A stretch of DNA of 11,806 nt, from positions 1-11,806 of the forward strand of contig QEUW01000240.1 in assembly GCA_003577005.1 (NCBI GenBank). Direction: 5' to 3'. Position 1 is the stretch's first letter. Each line of letters opens with the position of its first letter. The translations under genes were made by a program, and so were the position numbers. The notes under the pieces were generated by a model. It searched no databases and was not told the origin of the DNA. It saw only the letters and a program-made list of their open reading frames with translations. This document shows, in pieces, positions 1-5,079 of this stretch. This DNA comes from Chloroflexota bacterium (GTDB lineage Bacteria > Chloroflexota > Anaerolineae > Caldilineales > Caldilineaceae).

Positions 1-1
1 A

Positions 2-151
2 CTGACAGTATATCGAACGCGACCAGATAAAGAATGGGGTCTGGTGGATTGTCTTTCCTTTGGGGTCATGCGTGAGCGTCGACTTAGTGAAGCACTGACG
101 ACGGACATGCACTTTCAGCAGGCCGGGTATCGCGTGCTGTTGCGGGAATAG
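2..151 (+). CDS. PIN-domain protein (VapC-type toxin), C-terminal part only
   Basis: An open frame runs in from the left edge and stops with TAG at 149-151, giving the last 49 residues of a protein. The visible peptide reads DKEWGLVDCLSFGVM and later ALTTDMHFQQAGY, then ends in LLRE. The pattern D-K-x-W-x-L-x-D-C-x-S-F followed by A-L-T-x-D-x-H-F-x-Q-A-G is the C-terminal signature of small PIN-domain ribonucleases. The Asp of the VDC motif (about residue 16 of the fragment) and the Asp of TTDMHF (about residue 35) match conserved acidic metal-binding positions. PIN proteins of this type are usually the toxin of a VapBC pair and cut RNA. The N-terminal half, and any antitoxin gene, would lie upstream of the window. 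Whether the full gene is intact cannot be seen. The family call is fairly sure; a toxin role is inference. Confidence 0.75.
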   Translation: MTVYRTRPDKEWGLVDCLSFGVMRERRLSEALTTDMHFQQAGYRVLLRE

Positions 152-202
152 GGCATCAGCCGCTCCGGTTCTCAGCAAGGACAGAACCTATCGAGTGAAG
201 CC

Positions 203-350
203 GCCCAACAACCCGCTGCACCACGCCCTGAGGGCCCCCGGCTACACTCAGGGACGAAGGGCGTTTACTCCTTCGTCTGTCTTTGTTCTGTCTTTGTTCG
301 TTTTAGGTTGATGTGGTGCTGTCGTCGCCAGCCGGAGACCGATGAGGGGG
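203..350 (+). repeat. Dispersed attC-like repeat, copy A
   Basis: This block begins gcccaac (203-209). Its first 40 bases (203-242) match 8028-8067 at 38 of 40 positions. The distal part, around ttcgttttaggttg (297-310) and the tcgtcgccagcc motif (324-333), is shared with the other two copies at 3127-3235 and 8028-8158. Copy A carries an extra perfect 11-bp tandem duplication (unit tctgtctttgt at 276-286 and 287-297). Its right end lacks a clear gttgggc-type box, so it looks degenerate. A gcccaac start plus a gttggg end is the layout of integron attC sites, but recombination activity is unproven. It contains no gene. Confidence 0.6.
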
Positions 351-379
351 AAAGTCAAGTAAGACACCTTCCTATAGGC

Positions 380-541
380 CTAAAAGATATGAATGTCAAA
401 AGAACAGTGACCCGTTTGGCGGAAGAAAAGTGACCCATCCTTCAGGAATATACGAAGTGCGCGATCATCGAAAAGTGGTTCTCCCGCACATTTGACCTCG
501 TCTTCAAAGATGGTTCCCAGTTCATCCCGCAGGGTCATCAT
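380..541 (-). pseudogene. Small minus-strand ORF with a transposase-like N-terminus (remnant)
   Basis: A 53-residue frame starts at ATG 541-539 with an AAGG seven bases before it, and ends at TAG 382-380. It begins MMTLRDELGTIFEDE. From memory this resembles the first residues of IS1182/IS5-like transposases (MxLRDELGxIFxDExFADLFP). The similarity stops after about 15 residues. The rest (VKCAGEPLFDDRALRIF and on) matches nothing I recognise, and its last part is simply the translation of two agtgaccc repeats. The most economical reading is a truncated transposase start fused to foreign sequence. A genuine small protein is possible because the Shine-Dalgarno spacing is good. The family call is tentative. 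Confidence 0.25.
406..436. repeat. Two agtgaccc boxes, possible IS-end remnant
   Basis: The octamer agtgaccc occurs at 406-413 and 429-436, 23 bp apart. On the minus strand these read gggtcact, followed by ttttgacattcatatc. Repeated gggtca boxes next to ttgacatt are typical of the multiple terminal repeats of IS21-like elements. No istA or istB gene is present, so at most this is a leftover end. Low confidence. Confidence 0.25.
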
Positions 542-566
542 CAGACAACCTTGCTCGGCTTCGTAA

Positions 567-746
567 AGCTACGTCCTAAGCGGGGACACCCTGCTGGGAG
601 CCGCAGTCTTATCCTCAGCGACCATCTTACTGTTTTGGGATGCAAGGATGCAGTTGTTGGTGCATAAAGGACTGCTTGGCCTACTCATCAATGTGGCGAC
701 TCTTACTGTATTACTGCTGTTGAAGTGGCCCGCTACTGCGTCTTAG
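567..746 (+). pseudogene. Hydrophobic (two membrane segments) protein fragment
   Basis: The frame is open from just after a TAA at 564-566 to a TAG at 744-746. It encodes about 59 residues with two clear hydrophobic stretches: LLGAAVLSSATILLFW and, after a short basic linker (DARMQLLVHKG), LLGLLINVATLTVLLLL, ending KWPATAS. Two helices joined by a short polar loop look like the C-terminal hairpin of a membrane protein. No good start codon precedes the first helix. The only ATG (648-650) would leave a 32-residue single-helix peptide with a weak GGGA upstream. I read it as the tail of a decayed membrane protein; a real 32-residue peptide from 648 is the alternative. The family is not recognised. 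Confidence 0.3.
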
Positions 747-804
747 GAGAGCAATCTACCCTGGAAGTGGCGAGCCACCGAACAAGTGCATGCAGCCGAC
801 CGTC

Positions 805-832
805 TGTTAGAATAATTGATGAAAATACATCA
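805..832 (+). promoter_or_regulatory. Extended -10 promoter with inverted repeat at the start point
   Basis: TGTTAGAAT at 805-813 fits the extended -10 form TGn-TATAAT with one mismatch in the hexamer. No good -35 is seen, as allowed for extended -10 promoters. Just downstream, tgatg (817-821) and catca (828-832) form a 5-bp inverted repeat with a 6-base spacer, at the expected transcription start. This would leave a leader of about 125 bases before the GTG at 945. A regulator bound there would block or shift initiation; this is inference. Confidence 0.35.
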
Positions 833-944
833 TTTGGCGTAGCCTCTTCTGACAATATCCTGGTAGATTAGATGCAGTTGGCATTGGTCCGGCAAGCTTG
901 TGATCTTCGAGGCGGTTGACCCCGAGCTGCCACAGGGGGATGTT

Positions 945-1607
945 GTGAACACTCCGATCCGTGTCTTACTGGCAGATGATCATGCGGTCATTCGGGAAGG
1001 CATCCGAACGCTGCTAGAACATGAGGAAGGCATCGAGGTGGTTGGCGAGGCCGACAATGGAGAAGAGGCTGTGCGCCTGGTGCTTAGATTGCGACCTGAT
1101 GTCATCCTGCTCGACCTTGTGATGCCGGTCTTGAGTGGCATCGAGGTGATTAAAGAAATCAAACAAGGGAACAAGGATGCGCGCATCCTTGTTCTGACCA
1201 GCTTTGCCGATGACGACAAGGTGTTTGCTGCTATCAAGGCCGGCGCTATGGGCTACTTGCTCAAGCAAACGGCGCCGAACGACCTCTTTCAGGCGGTCCG
1301 TGATGTCTATCACGGGGAGGCTTCGCTCCACCCAATGATCGCACGCAAGCTCATTCGTGAACTCAATCAACCCATTACCTTGCCGCCGGCAGACGAACAA
1401 TTGAGCGAACGCGAGATCGAGGTGCTCGTCCTTCTCGCCCGTGGTCTTTCCAACCAGGAAATTGGGAACCGCCTCACCATCAGTGAGCGCACCGTTCGGA
1501 CCCACGTCAGCAATATCCTCAGCAAGCTCCAGCTGGCGAATCGCACGCAGGCTGCGCTCTATGCGCTCAGAGAGGGGCTGACAAGCCTGGATGAGGTAGA
1601 GCCCTAG
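945..1607 (+). CDS. NarL/FixJ-type response regulator with LuxR HTH (orphan)
   Basis: The protein has 220 residues: a receiver (1-118) and a C-terminal LuxR-type helix-turn-helix (about 153-211). The acidic pair D11/D12 (VLLADDH), phospho-acceptor D57 (VILLDLVMP), switch T85 (LVLTSF) and K107 (YLLKQ) are all present, so it should be phosphorylatable. The HTH shows LSEREIEVL, GLSNQEIGNRL, ERTVRTHVSNI and a KLQLANR variant of KLxVxNR. I chose the GTG at 945 because agggggat lies just before it and the product then starts MNTPIRVLLADD, as usual in the family. A GTG at 900 would add 15 residues without a ribosome site. No histidine kinase is adjacent. A 26-bp perfect palindrome lies inside the gene at 1169-1194, and a nested hairpin follows 30 bases after the stop. 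The family is certain; targets are unknown. Confidence 0.93.
   Translation: MNTPIRVLLADDHAVIREGIRTLLEHEEGIEVVGEADNGEEAVRLVLRLRPDVILLDLVMPVLSGIEVIKEIKQGNKDARILVLTSFADDDKVFAAIKAGAMGYLLKQTAPNDLFQAVRDVYHGEASLHPMIARKLIRELNQPITLPPADEQLSEREIEVLVLLARGLSNQEIGNRLTISERTVRTHVSNILSKLQLANRTQAALYALREGLTSLDEVEP
1169..1194. repeat. 26-bp perfect palindrome inside the response regulator gene
   Basis: The arms gaacaaggatgcg (1169-1181) and cgcatccttgttc (1182-1194) are exact reverse complements with no spacer. They encode the stretch around NKDARILVL, just before the switch Thr of the receiver. The next flanking bases (g and t) do not extend the match. It may be chance within codons, a DNA-binding site for autoregulation, or an mRNA hairpin. 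Confidence 0.9.
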
Positions 1608-1637
1608 TGGTGCGTCTGCAACGGGATAAAAATAATC

Positions 1638-1689
1638 CACCGGCTGAGATGCTCCCCCGAAGCGGCATAGCCGCGCATCTCAGCCGGTG
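1638..1689. repeat. Nested hairpin: 15-bp perfect stem with inner 5-bp stem
   Basis: caccggctgagatgc (1638-1652) and gcatctcagccggtg (1675-1689) are perfect reverse complements. Inside the loop, gcggc (1662-1666) and gccgc (1670-1674) pair around ata, flush against the right arm. The result is a 20-bp hairpin with a 9-base bulge (1653-1661) on the left arm only. It begins 30 bases after the stop at 1607. There is no T-run after the right arm (ttgtaaat), so it is not a standard intrinsic terminator, though it could still stop transcription or protect the 3' end. A REP-like or IS200/IS605-type end is an alternative. Confidence 0.7.
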
Positions 1690-2018
1690 TTGTAAATCCA
1701 GGATACTGCGCGCGGATCGCTTCGTCAATACATCTTTTGTATCATAGTTGAAAGACAATCGGGCTTAACTTTGCGATTTTCTGAAGGATTTCTATCTACC
1801 CGTCAAGTTCGGCGACACTGTTGCGCCTACCACCATTTACTTTAGATGGCAAACAACACTTGTATCCTCTGAATATATCCTTTGGGTGTATTAATGGCTG
1901 TAGTCTCTGTAACTACATAGGTAGTAGTGTAGTATAGAAACGATAAGCTCCAAAAGGGAACCTCGTGATACACATCGCCAACCTCAATCTCCATATCAGA
2001 TAAAGTGAGACTGTCAAC
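1690..2018. other. AT-rich spacer before the stand-alone receiver gene
   Basis: I see no gene here. The stretch is AT-richer than its neighbours. It contains a small inverted repeat, tgtagt (1899-1904) and actaca (1912-1917), followed by the TAG-rich run taggtagtagtgtagtatag (1918-1937). A promoter for the gene at 2019 should lie here, but no hexamer pair is convincing enough to call. Confidence 0.4.
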
Positions 2019-2471
2019 ATGTTGCAAACGACTGCACACGGCCCACCTTCGCTCTCTGTGCTGATCATCGACGATGATGAAGTCGATGCGGAGAGTATCT
2101 GCCGACTCCTACAAACCTTCAGCGAGACGTTTCCGACAACTTGCGCCGATAATGCAGAGAAAGCTTTTGCCATCTTGCGTGGCGAAGGCGGTTTCCAGCG
2201 TCTACAACGGCCATACATTATCTTGTTGGACCTCCATCTGCCGGGGGTGAATGGCCTGGAGTTTCTCCAAGCATTGCGGCGTGACCCGGAGTTAACCCCG
2301 AGCGTCGTGTTTGTGCTTGGAAAAGCATATATCGAAATGGAGAAGATGGCAGCCTATGAACTGTGTGTCGTCGGGTACATCGCAAAAGAGAGATTAAGAG
2401 AAAATCCCTCTGGACTGATCGATCTGCTCGACTCTTACCGCCAGATCGTAGATATGCTGCCGACAGCGTAG
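2019..2471 (+). CDS. Stand-alone receiver (CheY/Rcp-like), switch Thr missing
   Basis: A 150-residue single-domain response regulator with no output domain. The acidic cluster is D18-D20 (LIIDDDEVD), the phospho-acceptor is D71 (IILLDLHLPGVNGLEFL) and the conserved Lys is K123 (GYIAKERL). At the position of the usual switch Thr/Ser the sequence reads FVLGKAY, so Gly101 or Lys102 replaces it; phosphorylation could still occur but the normal conformational relay should be impaired. The start is ATG 2019 with only a weak gtgaga eight bases upstream. Such proteins typically relay phosphate from hybrid kinases or phytochromes by protein contact. The neighbour at 2671 is a diverged paralogue: the C-terminal halves share the spacing AYxxCVxGYxxKxRL then LLxxYxxIVxxLP. 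No kinase is nearby. The family is certain, the partner unknown. Confidence 0.9.
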   Translation: MLQTTAHGPPSLSVLIIDDDEVDAESICRLLQTFSETFPTTCADNAEKAFAILRGEGGFQRLQRPYIILLDLHLPGVNGLEFLQALRRDPELTPSVVFVLGKAYIEMEKMAAYELCVVGYIAKERLRENPSGLIDLLDSYRQIVDMLPTA

Positions 2472-2497
2472 CTATATCTGTCAAGTGGAAGTTCTGT

Positions 2498-2541
2498 TTG
2501 GCCATGCCTCCTATCTATGATAAGATACCTGCATAGTATCT
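2498..2541 (+). promoter_or_regulatory. Promoter candidate with operator-like inverted repeat
   Basis: ttggcc (2498-2503) and taagat (2521-2526) are 17 bases apart, and the -10 is preceded by tg at 2518-2519, giving an extended -10. agatac (2523-2528) and gtatct (2536-2541) form a 6-bp inverted repeat that overlaps the -10 and the expected start point. The arrangement mirrors the one before the 945 gene. It would drive the pseudo-receiver gene at 2671. Confidence 0.35.
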
Positions 2542-2543
2542 CT

Positions 2544-2565
2544 AACGCCTCAAAAACGCCTCAAA
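2544..2565 (+). repeat. Two tandem 11-bp direct repeats
   Basis: The unit aacgcctcaaa occurs twice without spacing (2544-2554, 2555-2565), followed by a partial acgc. Eleven bases is about one helical turn, so both copies face the same side of the DNA, as in tandem regulator sites. It lies just downstream of the promoter candidate at 2498-2526 and in the leader of the gene at 2671. Confidence 0.6.
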
Positions 2566-2670
2566 ACGCTTTTCTGGCCGATGTAGTAGGCACTATCCAG
2601 TAGAACAGGTAAATACACAACCGGGCGCCTGCGAATGCCTGCTGTAGGATAGTTACTCTTGGAGGTAGGT

Positions 2671-3096
2671 ATGGCAACGTTAGGAACCCATCTGCTGGTT
2701 ATTGGAGAGGAAGCTGCCACTCTCGTGAGTGGGCTGCAACAGCATGGGGTGACTCTCCCCACCATCCTTGTTCACCGTTGGAACGATGCGCTGAATGTGT
2801 TGCTGGAGACAGAGGAGGCCGAACGCTTCCGCCAACCAGGCATCATCCTCTTGGAGACCGACACGTCAGAAGGAATTCGGTTTCTGGAGCAACTGCGCAA
2901 CACTCGCAACTTGAGGCGGAATGTCGTCTTTCTCCTCACGAGTCGGGATGATAATGCCTTTAAGCAGTTGGCCTATGACCATTGCGTTGCTGGCTATCTG
3001 GTCAAAGCAAGGCTAGACAATCATTTCGAGAAGTTGGCCAAGCTGCTCAATGCCTACAGCAGCATAGTTGCTCTTCCCGAACATTTCTCAGCATAG
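2671..3096 (+). CDS. Pseudo-receiver: receiver-like protein with Glu at the phospho-site
   Basis: A 141-residue protein with the length and layout of a single receiver domain. The N-terminal acidic pair is E13/E14 (LLVIGEEAA) instead of Asp, and the phospho-acceptor position is E62 (GIILLETDTSEGIRFLEQL, where the neighbour has IILLDLHLPGVNG). The switch T90/S91 (FLLTSRDD) and K112 (GYLVKARL) are kept. Glu at the phospho-site cannot be phosphorylated like Asp and often mimics the active state, so the protein may be locked on or act as a scaffold or decoy. I chose ATG 2671 because ggaggt (2661-2666) sits at proper spacing; a TTG at 2659 would bury that site in the coding region. It is the downstream paralogue of the gene at 2019. 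The fold is quite sure; constitutive activity is inference. Confidence 0.85.
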   Translation: MATLGTHLLVIGEEAATLVSGLQQHGVTLPTILVHRWNDALNVLLETEEAERFRQPGIILLETDTSEGIRFLEQLRNTRNLRRNVVFLLTSRDDNAFKQLAYDHCVAGYLVKARLDNHFEKLAKLLNAYSSIVALPEHFSA

Positions 3097-3126
3097 GTCG
3101 ATGCCAAAGGGGCAGGACCGTAAGAA

Positions 3127-3235
3127 CCCAGCCTGCTGTCCGTTACCCCTGCACCCGAGGCGCCCTTCGTTCTTCGGCCATGTGGTCTCGTTCAGGTTGT
3201 TGCGGTGTTCTCGTCGCCAGCCGATGAGCTTCGTT
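3127..3235 (+). repeat. Dispersed attC-like repeat, copy C (degenerate)
   Basis: The block starts cccagcctgctg, a worn version of the cccaacaacccgctg start of copies A and B. It shares cttcggccatgt exactly with copy B (3172-3183 and 8096-8107). It then follows the common order: tcgttcaggttgttgcggtg, tcgtcgccagcc, gatgagctt. It fills most of the gap between the 2671 gene and the convergent radical SAM gene. No coding potential is evident. Confidence 0.5.
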
Positions 3236-3286
3236 CATTGGTCAGCGTCCACCTCACCGGGTAGGCAGAGTGGAACATCTGGACGT

Positions 3287-4720
3287 TTATGCTACAGGGG
3301 CGGGTTTGGGGTTGTCCGTAACAAGGGGATCGCCCCGTTGTTGCCCTGAGCCGGAGGCCTTTTGGCCAAATTCTGAGAGCAGACTCTCCAGCATCGGCAA
3401 GAGTTGGTTGACGCGGCGGGCGCGGATCACCCAGTCCCACAGAGGTTCGAATTTTTTCCAACCGCCGGCGTAGGCGAGATGGCGCAGCTTGCCCAGGGTT
3501 GTGGGCTTTGTGGATGCACCCCGGAAGATCGAACCCCACCGGTAAAACTCCTCATACGCCCGCCAATAGCCGCGCTCCAGCGCCTCGGGGGTCAATTGCG
3601 CCGGGCGGTAAACAACGTGGCGCGTGTCATAGAGATCCCAGTTGGCATGGAGCAGGCGGGCTTGGGCTGCCATGCGTTGGTAGAGGGCGGTGCCAGGGTA
3701 CGGGGTCAAGATGTGAAAGGTGGCCGTCTCGATGCCCTGCTCGATGGCCCAGGCCACCGTGTGGTCGAAGACGGTCTCGTCGTCGTGGTCCATGCCAAAG
3801 ACAAAACTGCCGTTGACCATCACCCCCAAATCGTGCAACCGGCGAATGGCCGCGCTGTAATCGCGGTTGAGATTCTGCACCTTGTGCTGCTCCTTCAGGC
3901 TTTGCGGATTGAGGGTTTCAAACCCAACAAAGAGGCTGCGTAGCCCTGCCGCCACCGCTTTCTCCAACAGCCCTGGTTTGAGCACCGACTGCACCGTACC
4001 CGCCGCCTGCCAAAGCCGGCCCATCCCCGCCATGCCGTCGAAGAGCGCACGGGCAAAGCGCGCATCGCCGAAGAGGTGGTCGTCGAGAAAATAGAGATGG
4101 CGGCCCGGCAGCCGTTCGATTTCGGCCAGCGCAGCGTCAACCGATTGCGTATAGAAGCTCTTGCCGCCCTCGAAGAACGCCTCCTTATAGCAGAAGTCAC
4201 AGACATGCGGGCAACCGCGCGAAACGACAATCGAGTTTGGCACCAGATAGAGATGCCGCTTGATCAGGTCGCGGCGGATCGGCGGCAAGCCGTGTAGTGT
4301 TCGGACCGTTGACGTGTAGCGGCTGCCCGGCGTGCCGGCGCGCAAGTCCGCCAGAAAGCGGGGCCAACTATCCTCGCCCGGCCCGATAAAGATCGTGTCG
4401 GCATGTGCGGCGGCTTCTTCCGGCAGTGAGGTCACATGCAAACCTCCCAGCGCCACATGGGCTCCCCGTGTGCGATAGTGGTCCGCTAGTTGGTAGGCGC
4501 GATAGGCAGACGTAATATAGACCTGGATCACCACCAAATCCGGCTCGTCGCTGAGATCCAATGCTTCGACATGTTCATCCTGAATCACGACCTCATCCTC
4601 CGGGTCGAGATAGGCAGCGAGCGTCGCCAACCCCAGGGGTGGAAAGAGCGAATACTTGATCGGGCGGAAAAAGGGGCTTTTGGCCTCGGTCAGCGCCGGG
4701 AGGATCATCTTTACTTTCAT
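3287..4720 (-). CDS. B12-binding domain-containing radical SAM protein
   Basis: A 477-residue protein, length typical of the B12-dependent radical SAM group (COG1032). The N-terminal Rossmann-like B12 domain (about 1-135) has SLFPPLGLATLAAYL, DLVVIQVYITSAYRA and ALGGLHVTSLPEEAAAHAD; the DxHxxG cobalt-ligand motif is not seen, as in many class-B members. The radical SAM core follows with the 4Fe-4S motif C170-C174-C177 (SRGCPHVCDFCYKEAF), then YFLDDHLFGD, FVGFETLN and ILTPYPGT. The enzyme should cleave S-adenosylmethionine; the substrate, often an unactivated carbon for methylation or a lipid or pigment precursor, cannot be told. The start is ATG 4720 with gagg eight to ten bases before it; an in-frame start at 4804 lacks this. 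It runs against the flanking regulators, is convergent with 2671 and divergent from 5080, and is the only enzyme here. Confidence 0.92.
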   Translation of the reverse strand: MKVKMILPALTEAKSPFFRPIKYSLFPPLGLATLAAYLDPEDEVVIQDEHVEALDLSDEPDLVVIQVYITSAYRAYQLADHYRTRGAHVALGGLHVTSLPEEAAAHADTIFIGPGEDSWPRFLADLRAGTPGSRYTSTVRTLHGLPPIRRDLIKRHLYLVPNSIVVSRGCPHVCDFCYKEAFFEGGKSFYTQSVDAALAEIERLPGRHLYFLDDHLFGDARFARALFDGMAGMGRLWQAAGTVQSVLKPGLLEKAVAAGLRSLFVGFETLNPQSLKEQHKVQNLNRDYSAAIRRLHDLGVMVNGSFVFGMDHDDETVFDHTVAWAIEQGIETATFHILTPYPGTALYQRMAAQARLLHANWDLYDTRHVVYRPAQLTPEALERGYWRAYEEFYRWGSIFRGASTKPTTLGKLRHLAYAGGWKKFEPLWDWVIRARRVNQLLPMLESLLSEFGQKASGSGQQRGDPLVTDNPKPAPVA

Positions 4721-4819
4721 TGCGTCGATTCCTCGCTTGTCTAGGAAGCTTTTGAAAAGGTAATTGGCGGGGTTGGTGCGTTGTACGCAAAGCGTGCGAT
4801 GCACCTAGCCCCCTGTGAT

Positions 4820-4831
4820 GAGCTTAAGCTC
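4820..4831. repeat. 12-bp perfect palindrome in the divergent spacer
   Basis: gagcttaagctc is self-complementary with no spacer. It lies 100 bases upstream of the radical SAM start and about 250 bases upstream of the regulator at 5080. It could be a regulator site for either gene. The rest of the spacer (4721-5079) contains no gene. Confidence 0.5.
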
Positions 4832-4944
4832 CCTCTTCAAACAGCTTCTAACGGTTCTCACTTGCGGACGTAACTTTTGTCTCCGTGACGTCTCGTCATG
4901 TGCCAGCGCAACTTTAAAGGAACCAGCCGGGCCGCGCCACCGTT

Positions 4945-4968
4945 CAAGTGCATGAGTAGACGCACTTG
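4945..4968. promoter_or_regulatory. Operator-like inverted repeat upstream of the TCS promoter
   Basis: caagtgc (4945-4951) and gcacttg (4962-4968) are perfect 7-bp arms with a 10-base spacer, so arm centres are 17 bases apart. The site ends five bases before a consensus TTGACA. That is the classic position for an activator, and the NarL-type regulator encoded just downstream is an obvious candidate for binding its own promoter. A smaller repeat, tgacg-tct-cgtca, lies at 4886-4898. Confidence 0.4.
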
Positions 4969-4973
4969 GGTGC

Positions 4974-5003
4974 TTGACAGCCAGGTGGCGTCGGTGGCAG
5001 GAT
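4974..5003 (+). promoter_or_regulatory. Promoter candidate for the regulator/kinase operon
   Basis: A perfect -35 TTGACA at 4974-4979 is followed after 18 bases by caggat (4998-5003), a poor -10. A strong -35 with a weak -10 and an adjacent upstream inverted repeat fits an activator-dependent promoter. The leader to the ATG at 5080 would be about 70 bases. Confidence 0.35.
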
Positions 5004-5079
5004 GGCGGGATAGCGTTTGCCGGCCAGGCGTTGGCGTTCCCAAGGCGTGTCTCCGGCAATTGATCAAAGAGATAAGATT

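Noticed and set aside
167..188. Inverted repeat ggttct/agaacc after the PIN gene as a terminator.
   Set aside because: Six pairs with a ten-base loop and no T-run; too weak to call.
434..666. Plus-strand open stretch of about 78 codons (FDLVFKDGSQFIPQG and on).
   Set aside because: It has no start codon with a ribosome site and competes with two better fragments in other frames.
1014..1640. Long minus-strand frame (208 codons) opposite the response regulator.
   Set aside because: It is a shadow of the strongly supported NarL-type gene; its translation has no recognisable domain.
1604..1741. Minus-strand frame of about 45 codons with a protein-like sequence (AIRAQYPGFTTPAEMRGYAAS) crossing the nested hairpin.
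   Set aside because: It begins just after an in-frame stop with no start codon or ribosome site, overlaps the end of the 945 gene, and much of it is forced by the inverted repeat. I recognise no family.
3246..3285. Inverted repeat cgtcca/tggacg between convergent genes as a bidirectional terminator.
   Set aside because: Only six pairs with a 28-base loop and no T-run on either strand.
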